Assembly: GCF_041261445.1 (NCBI RefSeq)
Contig: NZ_JBGCCU010000005.1
Location: 496,001 to 560,000 of the forward strand
Direction of reading: 5' to 3'
Source of the DNA: Catenulispora sp. EB89
GTDB taxonomy: Bacteria > Actinomycetota > Actinomycetes > Streptomycetales > Catenulisporaceae
Length of the DNA stretch: 64,000 nt
Under the pieces are notes generated by a model. That model made no database searches and had not been told where the DNA came from. It saw nothing but the letters and a program-made list of their open reading frames with translations. The position numbers and the translations under genes are program-made. Position 1 is the stretch's first letter; every line of letters starts with the position of its first letter. Shown in pieces: positions 1 to 8,421 of the stretch.

Positions 1-620
1 GCGCGGCGGTGAACGACGCGCTGGTGGCGCGGGACGGCCTGAAGCTGGCCGACCTGCCGGCCGGGGCGAAGATCGGGACCGGCGCGGCGCGCCGGATGGC
101 GCTGCTGAAGATGATCCGGCCGGACCTGGAGGTCGTGCCGATCCGCGGCAACGTCGACACCCGCGTGAAGAACGTGAGTTCCGGCACCCTGGACGCGGTG
201 GTCGTGGCGCTGGCCGGACTGCAGCGGCTGGGCCGCGCCGAGGAGGCGACCGAGGTCTTCGGACCCGACGTGATGCTGCCCTCGCCCGGGCAGGGCGCCT
301 TGGCCGTGGAGTGCAAGGACGACGAGCTGGCGGGTGTGCTGGCGGTGCTGGACGCGCCGCTCACCCGGGCCGCCGTGGTCGCCGAGCGCACCATGCTGGC
401 GGTGCTGGAGGCCGGCTGCTCGGCTCCGGTGGGCGGCCACGCCGTCGTCTCCGATGACAACGTTTTGTCGTTGACCGGCCTGGTTGCTACCGTCAGCGGG
501 TCCCGCGGCCTGCGGCTTTCCCACAGCGGAGCGGTTTCCGAGCCGGAGGCCCTGGGACGGCGGGTGGCCGAGGCGCTGCTCGCCGAGGGCGCGGCCGAGC
601 TGATGGAGGCCGGCGCGTGA
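1..620 (+). CDS. hemC: Porphobilinogen deaminase (hydroxymethylbilane synthase), C-terminal part
   Basis: HemC polymerises four porphobilinogen molecules into hydroxymethylbilane in cytosolic tetrapyrrole synthesis. The reading frame is open from the left edge (first full codon at base 3), so the N-terminal part lies outside the window. Visible family motifs are GTGAARR, the GNVDTRVKNV substrate-binding stretch, the LPSPGQGALAVE segment and EAGCSAPVGGHA, whose Cys carries the dipyrromethane cofactor. The gene ends by a 4-base overlap with the next gene (GTGA at 617-620), which indicates translational coupling to the enzyme of the next pathway step. Identification is secure; only the true start is unseen. 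Confidence 0.95.
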   Translation, partial: AAVNDALVARDGLKLADLPAGAKIGTGAARRMALLKMIRPDLEVVPIRGNVDTRVKNVSSGTLDAVVVALAGLQRLGRAEEATEVFGPDVMLPSPGQGALAVECKDDELAGVLAVLDAPLTRAAVVAERTMLAVLEAGCSAPVGGHAVVSDDNVLSLTGLVATVSGSRGLRLSHSGAVSEPEALGRRVAEALLAEGAAELMEAGA

Positions 621-2404
621 CGGAGATGGTGAAGGTCCTCGAAGTCCTGGAGGGCGCCGCGGGCGGCGTCCGAGGGGTTTCCGCGCAAGATGACAAGACG
701 GACGGTGGGGGTGAGGCAGGCATGGTGACGACTACTCAGCGAGGTTCGGCCTCTGCGCTCGATACCTGTGCGACGACGGCGTTGCTGGCCTTCGTCGGCG
801 CCGGCCCCGGTGACCCGGAGCTGCTGACCCTGCGCGCGGTGACGCTGTTGCAGGGCGCTGACGTGATCGCCGCCGAGGCCGGGCTGCTGGCGCGGCTGGC
901 CACCCACCTGAACCCGGACGCCACGCTGGTGCCGGTGGTGGAGAGCGAGCGCGGCGAGCTGGGCGAGCTCGGGGACGCGACGGTGTCGCTGACCCCGGCC
1001 TCGCGGATGAAGAACCTGCTGGCCGAGGTCGCCGCCGGCCGCCGGGTGGTGCGCCTGACCTCCGGCGACCCGGGCCTGTCCGGCGTGGTGGCGGCCGAGG
1101 CCGCGCTGTGCGCCAAGGCCGGCGTGGTCTACGAGATCGTCCCCGGCGTCGCGGTCTCCACCGCGGTGCCGCTGTACGCCGGCATCCCGCTGGGCCGCTC
1201 CTCGGGCCAGGGCGGCATCCGGATCCGGTCGCTGGCCGACGTCGCGGACTCGGCCGGCAAGCCCGGCGCCGGACCGCTCGGCGCGCACGAGACCCTGGTG
1301 ATGGTGGGCCCGGCGCACCTGCTGGAGGCGGCCGCGGCCGCCCTGCAGGCGACCGGCCTGGCCAAGGCGACCACCCCGGTCGCGGTCACCGCCGACGGCT
1401 CGATGACCACCCAGCGCACGGTGGGCTCCACCCTGGCCCGGGTCGCGATCGAGGCCTCGGCGCTGATCGCCGCGGGCGGCGAGGTGGTCGTGGTGGTCGG
1501 CGCGGCCGTGGCCGACCGGGCCGCGCTGTCCTGGTACGAGACCAAGCCGCTGTTCGGCTGGAAGGTCCTGGTGCCGCGGACCAAGGAGCAGGCCGAGGGC
1601 CTGTCCAACCGGCTGCGCACCTACGGCGCGGTCTCGCACGAGGTGCCGACCATCGCCGTGGAGCCGCCGCGCACCCCGCAGCAGATGGAGCGGGCCGTCA
1701 AGGGCCTGGTCACCGGCCGCTACGAGTGGGTCGCGTTCACGTCGCAGAACGCTGTGAAGGCGATCCGCGAGAAGTTCGAGGAGTACGGCCTGGACGCCCG
1801 GGCGTTCGCCGGGATAAAGGTCGCGGCGGTCGGCGAGCAGACGGCGCAGGCCCTGGTGGCCTTCGGCGTGCAGCCGGACCTGGTGCCCTCCGGCGATCAG
1901 TCGGCGGCCGGGCTGCTGGAGGACTTCCCGGCCTACGACCCGGTCTTCGACCCGATCGAGCGGGTCTTCCTGCCGCGCGCCGACATCGCCACCGACACCC
2001 TCATCGCCGGCCTGATCGAGCTGGGCTGGGAGGTGGACGACGTGACCGCCTACCGCACGGTGCGCGCCGCGCCGCCGCCGGCCGAGGTCCGGGAGGCGAT
2101 CAAGGGCGGCGGCTTCGACGCGGTCCTGTTCACCTCCTCCTCCACGGTCCGCAACCTGGTCGGCATCGCCGGCAAGCCGCACGCGGCGACCGTGATCGCC
2201 TGCATCGGCCCGCAGACCGCGAAGACCGCCGAGGAGCACGGCCTGCGGGTGGACGTCATGGCGCCCTCGGCGTCGGTGACCGCGCTGGCCGACGCGCTGG
2301 CCGCGTTCGGCGAGACCCGCCGGGTCTCTGCGCTGACCGCCGGCGAGCCGCTGTACCGGCCCTCCGAGCGCAGGCCGGGCGGACGGCGGCGCTCCGCGCG
2401 CTGA
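617..2404 (+). CDS. hemD: Fused uroporphyrinogen-III C-methyltransferase-like / uroporphyrinogen-III synthase
   Basis: This two-domain protein cyclises hydroxymethylbilane to uroporphyrinogen III (C-terminal HemD half) and carries an N-terminal SAM-dependent tetrapyrrole methylase-like half that would lead toward sirohaem and cobalamin. The methylase half shows FVGAGPGDPELLTLRA and SGDPGLSG. The latter departs from the GDPFVFGRG of classical CobA, as I recall is usual for the actinobacterial fusion, so methylase activity is less certain than synthase activity. The HemD half starts near FGWKVLVPRTKEQAEGLSNR and contains FTSSSTVRNLVGIAGKP. The GTG at 617 overlaps the hemC stop. An ATG at 722 behind GGTGAGG is a credible alternative start that would remove 35 low-complexity residues. 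Confidence 0.93.
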   Translation: MTEMVKVLEVLEGAAGGVRGVSAQDDKTDGGGEAGMVTTTQRGSASALDTCATTALLAFVGAGPGDPELLTLRAVTLLQGADVIAAEAGLLARLATHLNPDATLVPVVESERGELGELGDATVSLTPASRMKNLLAEVAAGRRVVRLTSGDPGLSGVVAAEAALCAKAGVVYEIVPGVAVSTAVPLYAGIPLGRSSGQGGIRIRSLADVADSAGKPGAGPLGAHETLVMVGPAHLLEAAAAALQATGLAKATTPVAVTADGSMTTQRTVGSTLARVAIEASALIAAGGEVVVVVGAAVADRAALSWYETKPLFGWKVLVPRTKEQAEGLSNRLRTYGAVSHEVPTIAVEPPRTPQQMERAVKGLVTGRYEWVAFTSQNAVKAIREKFEEYGLDARAFAGIKVAAVGEQTAQALVAFGVQPDLVPSGDQSAAGLLEDFPAYDPVFDPIERVFLPRADIATDTLIAGLIELGWEVDDVTAYRTVRAAPPPAEVREAIKGGGFDAVLFTSSSTVRNLVGIAGKPHAATVIACIGPQTAKTAEEHGLRVDVMAPSASVTALADALAAFGETRRVSALTAGEPLYRPSERRPGGRRRSAR

Positions 2405-2459
2405 GGCGCGCCGCGGCGATGAGTTGCGCCCATGGGGCGGAAGTGGTCAGGTAGTCGAC

Positions 2460-2918
2460 ATGAGCAGTGGCTTCGCGGACGACGTCTATTTGCCGCAGCC
2501 GGATCCGGACGCCCAGGATCCGCTGGAGCAGCTGGACGGCTCCGACACGTTGACCCCGGGCCCTGACGAACTGGACACCGGCTACTCCCCGCCGGAGCGG
2601 CCGCTGGCGCTGCGCGACCCGGAGACCCTGGACGAGCGCCTGGCCGAGGAGAACCCCGACGTCGAGGACCTCCCGGAGGACTGGGACGGCCTCGGCGACC
2701 ACGCCGGCGGCGACGGCGAGCTGCTGGGCGACCAGGTCGGCGGCCGGCGCTCCGGCCGGCTGGTGGCGCCGGACGAGGGCTCGCACTCCGGCGGCAACGC
2801 CGATCTGTCGGCGCAGGACGTCGGCATCGACGGCGGTGCGGCCTCGGCCGAGGAGGCCGCGATGCACCTGGTCGACGACGAGGAGTTGGACGAGGAGTTC
2901 GACGACGCCGTCGACTGA
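2460..2918 (+). CDS. DUF5709 family acidic protein
   Basis: This is a 152-residue, strongly acidic protein with no membrane segment or signal peptide. The pattern (DDVYLPQPD at the N-terminus, GYSPPERPL in the middle, then [18 protein letters not shown] and [17 protein letters not shown]) matches my recollection of the actinobacterial DUF5709 family, whose function is unknown. The ATG at 2460 is chosen because the conserved part begins right after it; an upstream in-frame ATG at 2424 adds 12 non-conserved residues. It sits between hemD and hemB on the same strand, so it may be co-transcribed, but nothing in the sequence suggests a haem-related activity. Confidence 0.8.
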   Translation: MSSGFADDVYLPQPDPDAQDPLEQLDGSDTLTPGPDELDTGYSPPERPLALRDPETLDERLAEENPDVEDLPEDWDGLGDHAGGDGELLGDQVGGRRSGRLVAPDEGSHSGGNADLSAQDVGIDGGAASAEEAAMHLVDDEELDEEFDDAVD

Positions 2919-3109
2919 GCCGTGCCGGTCCGCACACCGCGTTTCGGTGGTGGCGGATCCGGCGTAGCGGGGCGGGCTTCGCCGCCGGGAATCCGATCTT
3001 CCGCGGATCCGCCACGGATCTTCCGCCGCGTCGTGGTATCCGCCACACACCTCCTACAGAGCACGTAGGCACGTCTCGCTCGCGATCCGCCGCGAGTACC
3101 CTCAAATGT

Positions 3110-4081
3110 ATGAGCTTCCCGCTGGACCGCCCGCGTCGCCTGCGCACCACCCCCGCCATGCGCCGCCTGGCCGCCGAGACCCGTCTGCACCCCGCCGACT
3201 TCATCCTCCCGGTGTTCGTCAAGGAGACGGTCAGCGAGCCGACGCCGATCGCGTCGATGCCCGGCGTCCTGCAGCACACCCTGGCCTCGGTGCGGAAAGC
3301 GGCGGCGGAGGCGGTCGCCGAGGGGCTCGGCGGCATCATGATCTACGCGATCCCCGCGGAGAAGGACGCGCGCGGCACGCTCGGCACCGATCCGCACGGG
3401 ATCCTGCAGCGCGCGATCTCGGAGGTCCGCGACGAGGTCGGCGACAGCATCGTGACGATGTCGGACCTGTGCCTGGACGAATTCACCGATCACGGACATT
3501 GCGGCGTCCTCCGGGAAGACGGCACCGTCGACAATGACGCCACTTTGGAACGTTATGCGGAAATGGCGGTCCGGCAGGCGGAAGCCGGCGTCCACATGGT
3601 CGGCCCGAGCGGGATGATGGACGGTCAGATCGGCGTGGTCCGCCGCGCATTGGACGAATCGGGCTTCCAGGACACCGGGATACTCGCCTATTCCGCGAAA
3701 TACGCCAGTGCCTTCTACGGCCCCTTCCGCGACGCCGTGGAGTCCAGCCTCAAGGGCGACCGCCGTACATATCAGCAGGATCCGGCCAATGCCCGCGAAT
3801 CCCTGCGCGAAGTCCGCCTCGATATCGAGGAGGGCGCCGACATGGTCATGGTGAAGCCCGCGATGTCCTATCTCGACATCGTCCGCCAGGTCGCGGACGC
3901 GGTCGACGTCCCGGTGGCCGCCTACCAGGTCTCCGGCGAGTACTCGATGGTCGAGGCCGCGGCCGCCAACGGCTGGCTGGACCGGGAGCGGACCATCCTG
4001 GAGACCTTGACCTCCGTGCGCCGGGCCGGCGCCACGTCGGTCCTGACCTACTGGGCCGTGGAAGCAGCGCGAATGCTTTAG
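3110..4081 (+). CDS. hemB: Delta-aminolevulinic acid dehydratase (porphobilinogen synthase)
   Basis: HemB condenses two 5-aminolevulinate molecules to porphobilinogen, the step before HemC. The 323-residue length is typical. The two catalytic lysines are in [11 protein letters not shown] (Lys197) and [12 protein letters not shown] (Lys249, Schiff base). The metal loop reads [16 protein letters not shown], with Cys121 and Cys131 but Asp at 123 where classical zinc enzymes have a third Cys, a mixed site between the zinc and magnesium types. The ATG at 3110 gives a standard N-terminus. About 190 bases separate it from the DUF5709 gene, so it may have its own promoter. Confidence 0.96.
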   Translation: MSFPLDRPRRLRTTPAMRRLAAETRLHPADFILPVFVKETVSEPTPIASMPGVLQHTLASVRKAAAEAVAEGLGGIMIYAIPAEKDARGTLGTDPHGILQRAISEVRDEVGDSIVTMSDLCLDEFTDHGHCGVLREDGTVDNDATLERYAEMAVRQAEAGVHMVGPSGMMDGQIGVVRRALDESGFQDTGILAYSAKYASAFYGPFRDAVESSLKGDRRTYQQDPANARESLREVRLDIEEGADMVMVKPAMSYLDIVRQVADAVDVPVAAYQVSGEYSMVEAAAANGWLDRERTILETLTSVRRAGATSVLTYWAVEAARML

Positions 4082-4130
4082 AGGTCGGAAAGAACCAGGA
4101 CGCGGCGGCCCTCGGGACATCCCCTCCTGG

Positions 4131-4190
4131 CGAACCCCCTCATCCCTTGCCGGACCCTTGCCGGGCCCGAGTACGGGATGCGGGGGTTCG
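4131..4190 (+). terminator. Inverted repeat downstream of hemB, likely terminator
   Basis: Arms at 4131-4146 and 4175-4190 (cgaaccccctcatccc and gggatgcgggggttcg) pair over 16 bases with one mismatch around a 28-base loop, 50 bases after the hemB stop. There is no T-run, as is common for terminators in GC-rich actinobacteria. Confidence 0.55.
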
Positions 4191-4556
4191 TCTGGTCTCG
4201 GGAGGGCGTTCCGCACGGTGGTAATACCTGGATATCGACGGCGTCCCGGACGCCACCGGTTTACCTGCGGCAACAGGTCGATGATCTTGGAAATCCAAGA
4301 TCGACGGCAGTTGTGAGTCGATCTTGTTAAATTCCCCCGGCGGGCATACATACCAGGTCCGTAGGTCATTTGACATCGATTTTGTTGCCGATCCGTGATC
4401 GCTTTTCCCCCTATGTTGGGCCACTGTATGCAGGAGTGGTCGTGAGCCACCCTCGGCGCCACTGCCTGTCTTTCGCCGTGCTGTCGGCTGCGCTCACAAC
4501 CGCGACCGGCCCGGATCCACACACCGAGCCGGCTCCGTCGAAGGGGAGGGCTCTTG
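4191..4556 (+). promoter_or_regulatory. Leader region of the first peptide importer operon
   Basis: This 366-base stretch holds no convincing gene and is less GC-rich than its surroundings. It contains a 7+7 inverted repeat (GGCGTCC-C-GGACGCC, 4240-4254), an 8+8 hairpin (GATCTTGG-AAAT-CCAAGATC, 4283-4302) with a further GATCTTG at about 4320, and a TTGACA at 4370-4375 without a good -10 partner. Gene 4557 has a strong ribosome binding site (aaggggaggg, 4541-4550). I infer that the promoter and operator of the importer lie here; no specific regulator can be named. Confidence 0.4.
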
Positions 4557-6488
4557 ATGGCCGTCAGAAATACCCGAAAAGTCGTGGCGATGGCAGGTGT
4601 CATCGCCGTGCTCGCGTCCGCCGCCGCTTGCGGAAGCTCGAAGAAGAGCTCCAGCAACAACAGTGCGACGAACCCGGTCACCACGGCGACCAGCTCCAGC
4701 GCGCCGATCAAGCCCGGCGGCACCGCGCACGTCGCGGAGTGGCCCCCCGGGTCGAGCCCGAACGCGATCTGGCCGTTCATGACCAGCAACCAGCTGAGCA
4801 CCCAGAACGCGGGCCAGTTCCAGTACTTCTTCTACCGCCCGCTGTACTTCGTCGGCCTGAACGACAAGCTGGCCGTGAACTACGACATGGGCCCGGCCTC
4901 GCAGCCGACCTGGAGCTCGGACGGCCTGACCATCACGGTCCCGCTGAAGTCCACCTGGGGCTGGAGCAACGGCGAGAAGGTCACCGGCCAGGACGTGCAG
5001 TTCTGGCTGAACATGCTGAAGGCCGAGGAGAAGCAGTCGGGCTACTACAGCCCGCCGAACCAGGCCGCCGGGGTCAACTACCTGCCGGACAACATCAAGT
5101 CCACGTCGGTCACCGACTCCAGCATCAGCATCACGTTCGACCAGCAGTACAACCAGAACTACATCGTCGGCAACGCCCTGCAGACGGTCACACCGATGCC
5201 GCTGGCCTGGGACGTCACCGACGCCAAGGGCACCAAGGGCAAGTGCTCGACGGACACCCTGACCTCGCCGACGCTGCAGGCCGACTGTGACGCGGTCTTC
5301 AAGTACCTGAACGCGGCCGGCCAGGACGTCAAGAGCTTCGCGTCCAACCCGCTGTGGAAGATCGTCGACGGCCCGTGGGTGCTGAACTCGTTCAACGCCA
5401 CCTCCGGTGCGTTCACCATCGTGCCGAACACCAAGTTCACCGGTGAGCACAAGCCTTACCTGAACGAGGTCGACTTCGACTCCTTCCAGAGCCCGGACGC
5501 GGAGTGGACGGTCCTGAAGGCCGGCTCCACCAACCCGAACGCGCTGCAGATCGGTGTCTTCCCGAACGCGGACACCCCGCAGTACAACGGGAACGACCTG
5601 CAGGCGGGCAACCCGCTGGCCTCGGTCGGGTACAACGTCGAGAAGGGCGCGCTGCTCGACTCGATCGGCTACTACCAGGTCAACTTCGGTTCCAAGGCCC
5701 ACGGGAGCCTGTTCAAGCAGCCGTACTTCACCAAGGCGCTGCAGGACGAGATGGACCAGCAGGGCGCCATCGACGGTCCGTACAAGGGCTGGGGCTACCA
5801 GACCACCGGCGCGGTGCCGGAGTTCCCGGAGGGCAACACCCTGTCCCCGGCCGCCAAGGCCGCCGCGGCCAAGTACGACCCGGCCGAGGCCAAGACGGTC
5901 ATGACCGCGCACGGCTGGGACCTGTCGACCACCCCGGCGACCTGCAAGAGCCCGGGTACCGGTGACACCCAGTGCGGTGCGGGCATCAACGCCGGCGACA
6001 AGGCCCAGTTCACGCTGGAGTACCCGTCCTCGCACCCGGCGATGGACACCATGCTGGCCGCCTACAAGCAGGCCGCGGCCGGTGCCGGTATCGCCGTCAA
6101 CCTGGTGACCAAGACCCAGAACACCCTGGGCAGCGAGCTGACCGCGTGCTCCACGAGCTCGCCGGCCGGCTGCCAGTGGGACGCGATCCTGTACGGCGGC
6201 TGGGTGTTCTCGCTGCAGCCGACCACCGACTCGCTCCTGACCACCGGCGCGGGCTCGAACATCTTCTCCTTCTCGGACCCGAAGTTCGACGCCGCGGTGG
6301 CCAAGACGATCAAGAGCAGCGACCCGCAGGCCTGGTACGACTACGAGTCCTACGCTTCGTCCATCTCCCTGCCGCTGATCTGGATGATGAACCAGATCTG
6401 GCCGTGGGCCGTGGCGAAGAACTTCCACGACTCCGGTCAGGACGCCTTCCAGGGCTTCGAGCCTGAGTTCTGGTACTACACCCAGTGA
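4557..6488 (+). CDS. Peptide/nickel-type ABC transporter substrate-binding lipoprotein (SBP_bac_5)
   Basis: This extracellular lipoprotein would capture an oligopeptide or related solute and deliver it to the permeases encoded just downstream. The N-terminus has basic residues, a hydrophobic stretch and a lipobox ending in AAACGSS, followed by a Ser/Asn-rich linker. The family-5 signature region appears as WGWSNGEKVTGQDVQFWLNM, and the protein ends with the usual aromatic-rich C-terminal lobe. The ATG at 4557 is preferred because of the SD at 4541-4550; the TTG just before it is less likely. It is the first gene of a four-gene importer operon. The substrate cannot be read from the sequence. 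Confidence 0.92.
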   Translation: MAVRNTRKVVAMAGVIAVLASAAACGSSKKSSSNNSATNPVTTATSSSAPIKPGGTAHVAEWPPGSSPNAIWPFMTSNQLSTQNAGQFQYFFYRPLYFVGLNDKLAVNYDMGPASQPTWSSDGLTITVPLKSTWGWSNGEKVTGQDVQFWLNMLKAEEKQSGYYSPPNQAAGVNYLPDNIKSTSVTDSSISITFDQQYNQNYIVGNALQTVTPMPLAWDVTDAKGTKGKCSTDTLTSPTLQADCDAVFKYLNAAGQDVKSFASNPLWKIVDGPWVLNSFNATSGAFTIVPNTKFTGEHKPYLNEVDFDSFQSPDAEWTVLKAGSTNPNALQIGVFPNADTPQYNGNDLQAGNPLASVGYNVEKGALLDSIGYYQVNFGSKAHGSLFKQPYFTKALQDEMDQQGAIDGPYKGWGYQTTGAVPEFPEGNTLSPAAKAAAAKYDPAEAKTVMTAHGWDLSTTPATCKSPGTGDTQCGAGINAGDKAQFTLEYPSSHPAMDTMLAAYKQAAAGAGIAVNLVTKTQNTLGSELTACSTSSPAGCQWDAILYGGWVFSLQPTTDSLLTTGAGSNIFSFSDPKFDAAVAKTIKSSDPQAWYDYESYASSISLPLIWMMNQIWPWAVAKNFHDSGQDAFQGFEPEFWYYTQ

Positions 6489-6505
6489 TCAAGTGCACTG
6501 ACGTC

Positions 6506-6533
6506 ACCGCGACCCCCGGCGGGGGGTCGCGGT
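6506..6533 (+). promoter_or_regulatory. Intercistronic hairpin covering the permease start codon
   Basis: A perfect 12-bp stem (accgcgaccccc at 6506-6517, gggggtcgcggt at 6522-6533) with a GGCG loop lies between the binding-protein and permease genes. Its right arm contains the G-rich SD-like stretch (6521-6526) and the first two bases of the GTG start at 6532. In mRNA it should hide the ribosome entry site and could also stall or end transcription or protect the upstream message. Confidence 0.7.
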
Positions 6534-7479
6534 GACCACTTACCTCATCCGCCGCTTCTTCCAGTCCATCGTCACGCTGTTCATCGTCTCGATCGCCACG
6601 TTCGGCATGATGCACCTGATGCCCAACGGCGTGGCACGGGCGATGCTCGGGCAGAAGTACAACCCGGTGAGCCTGGCCGCGCTGAACCACAAGCTCGGGC
6701 TGGACAAGCCGTTGTACGTCCAGTACTGGCACTGGCTGGACCGCCTGGTGCTGCACTTCGACCTCGGCTTCAGCTACCAGCGCAACCAGAGCGTCAACGA
6801 CCTGTTGAAGGAGACGCTGGGGCAGTCGATCTACATCGTGGGCCTGGCGCTGTTCTTCACCATCGTCCTGTCGGTCCCGCTGGGCGTGGTGCAGGCCACC
6901 CGCCGCAACACGGTCACCGACTACACCATCACCACGTTCTCCTTCATCGGCTACGCGGTGCCGGTGTTCTTCCTCGGCGTCGTGCTGCGTGACGTGTTCC
7001 AGGTGCAGTTCCACCTGATCCCGATCGCGAACCAGATCACCTCCTTCCACTCGGCGTTCACGCAGCCGGCGCAGATGATCCTGCCGGTGGGCACGCTGGT
7101 GGTCAGCGGGGTGGCCGGATACAGCCGGTACATGCGCTCCTCGATGCTCGACGAGATCACCCAGGACTACGTGCGGACCGCGATCGCCAAGGGCGCGACC
7201 AAGCGCCGCGTGCTCTACGGGCACGTGCTGCGCAACGCGATGATCCCGATGGTGACCCTGATCGGCCTGTCGCTGCCCGCCCTGGTGGGCGGCGCGCTGC
7301 TGGTGGAGCAGATCTTCAACATCGGCGGCATCGGGGTGCTGACCATCAACGCCGCGCTGCAGAACGACTTCGTGATCGTTCTGGGGACCACGATGCTCAC
7401 CGCGATCGTGACGGTCGCCGGGTCGCTGATCGCCGACATCTCCTACGCAGCCCTGGACCCACGAGTAAGGCTCACCTGA
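6532..7479 (+). CDS. Peptide ABC transporter permease, DppB/OppB type
   Basis: This is the first inner-membrane subunit of the importer, 315 residues. It starts with the family-typical TYLIRRFFQSIVTLF membrane anchor. The cytoplasmic EAA loop that docks on the ATPase is visible as DYVRTAIAKGATKRRVLYGH, and the C-terminus ends in DPRVRLT. The GTG start at 6532 fits the family N-terminus and sits inside a perfect hairpin (6506-6533). The stop overlaps the next start by one base (TGATG at 7477-7481). Confidence 0.93.
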   Translation: MTTYLIRRFFQSIVTLFIVSIATFGMMHLMPNGVARAMLGQKYNPVSLAALNHKLGLDKPLYVQYWHWLDRLVLHFDLGFSYQRNQSVNDLLKETLGQSIYIVGLALFFTIVLSVPLGVVQATRRNTVTDYTITTFSFIGYAVPVFFLGVVLRDVFQVQFHLIPIANQITSFHSAFTQPAQMILPVGTLVVSGVAGYSRYMRSSMLDEITQDYVRTAIAKGATKRRVLYGHVLRNAMIPMVTLIGLSLPALVGGALLVEQIFNIGGIGVLTINAALQNDFVIVLGTTMLTAIVTVAGSLIADISYAALDPRVRLT

Positions 7480-8414
7480 TGGACGAGATCATCGCCGAAT
7501 CCCCGGAAGTGGGGGACAACGTCCCGTCAGCGGAGCAGATGCTGGGCCTGGAGCCGACCGAGAAGCCGCGCTCGATGTTCCGCCGCGGCCTGGAGGTCTT
7601 CCTGGAGAACCGGCTGGCCGTGGTCGCCTTCGGCGTGCTGGTGTTCTACGTCCTGCTGTGCTTCCTGGGGCCGCTGGTCTACCACGGCAACACCTCGCAC
7701 GTGCAGATGGACGAGATCACCCTGGCGCCGGGCCCCAGCCACCCGCTGGGCACCGACCAGAACGGCGTGGACGAGCTGGGCAAGCTGATGAAGGCCGGCC
7801 AGATCTCGCTGGAGATCGGTATCACCTCCGGCATCCTCGCCTCGGTGATCGGCATGCTCTACGGCGCCATCGCCGGCTACGTCGGCGGCTGGGTCGACGC
7901 GGTGATGATGCGCACGATCGACGCGCTGCTGTCGATCCCGCTCATCTTCGCGCTGATCTACCTGGCCGCCACGCTGGGCCGCACCAAGACGGTGTTCATC
8001 ATGGTGATCGCGCTCACCAGCTGGTTCAGCCTGACCCGCCTGACCCGCGGCGACACCCTGACGATCAAGGTGCGCGACTACGTGGCCGCGTGCCGGATGA
8101 TGGGCGGGCGCAGCCCGCGGATCATCTTCCGGCACATCCTGCCGAACACCATCGGCACCACGATCGTGAACACCTCGCTGTCGATCGCCAACTCGGTCTT
8201 CGCGCTGTCCGTGCTCAGCTACATCGGTCTGGGCCTGCAGGCGCCGAACGACGACTGGGGCGGGATGTTCGCGAACGGATCCAGCTACCTGGACCAGAAC
8301 TACTGGTGGATGATCTATCCGCCGGGCGTGTCCATCGTGCTGATCATCATCTCCTGCAACTTCATCGGAGACGCGCTGCGCGACGCCTTCGAGACCCGGC
8401 TCCAGAAGCGGTGA
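7479..8414 (+). CDS. Peptide ABC transporter permease, DppC/OppC type
   Basis: This is the second membrane subunit, 311 residues. A cytoplasmic N-terminal tail of about 45 residues precedes the first helix (LAVVAFGVLVFYVLLCFLG). The periplasmic LGTDQNGVDELGKLMKAG segment matches the DppC family pattern, and the EAA loop is DYVAACRMMGGRSPRIIFRH. Translation is probably coupled to the upstream permease through the one-base overlap. It acts with the permease at 6532, the ATPase at 8422 and the binding protein at 4557. Confidence 0.93.
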   Translation: MDEIIAESPEVGDNVPSAEQMLGLEPTEKPRSMFRRGLEVFLENRLAVVAFGVLVFYVLLCFLGPLVYHGNTSHVQMDEITLAPGPSHPLGTDQNGVDELGKLMKAGQISLEIGITSGILASVIGMLYGAIAGYVGGWVDAVMMRTIDALLSIPLIFALIYLAATLGRTKTVFIMVIALTSWFSLTRLTRGDTLTIKVRDYVAACRMMGGRSPRIIFRHILPNTIGTTIVNTSLSIANSVFALSVLSYIGLGLQAPNDDWGGMFANGSSYLDQNYWWMIYPPGVSIVLIIISCNFIGDALRDAFETRLQKR

Positions 8415-8421
8415 GACGGCC

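Noticed and set aside
4140-4424. Minus-strand ORF of 94 codons after hemB
   Set aside because: It spans the hemB terminator and leader hairpins, has weak third-position bias and matches no family.
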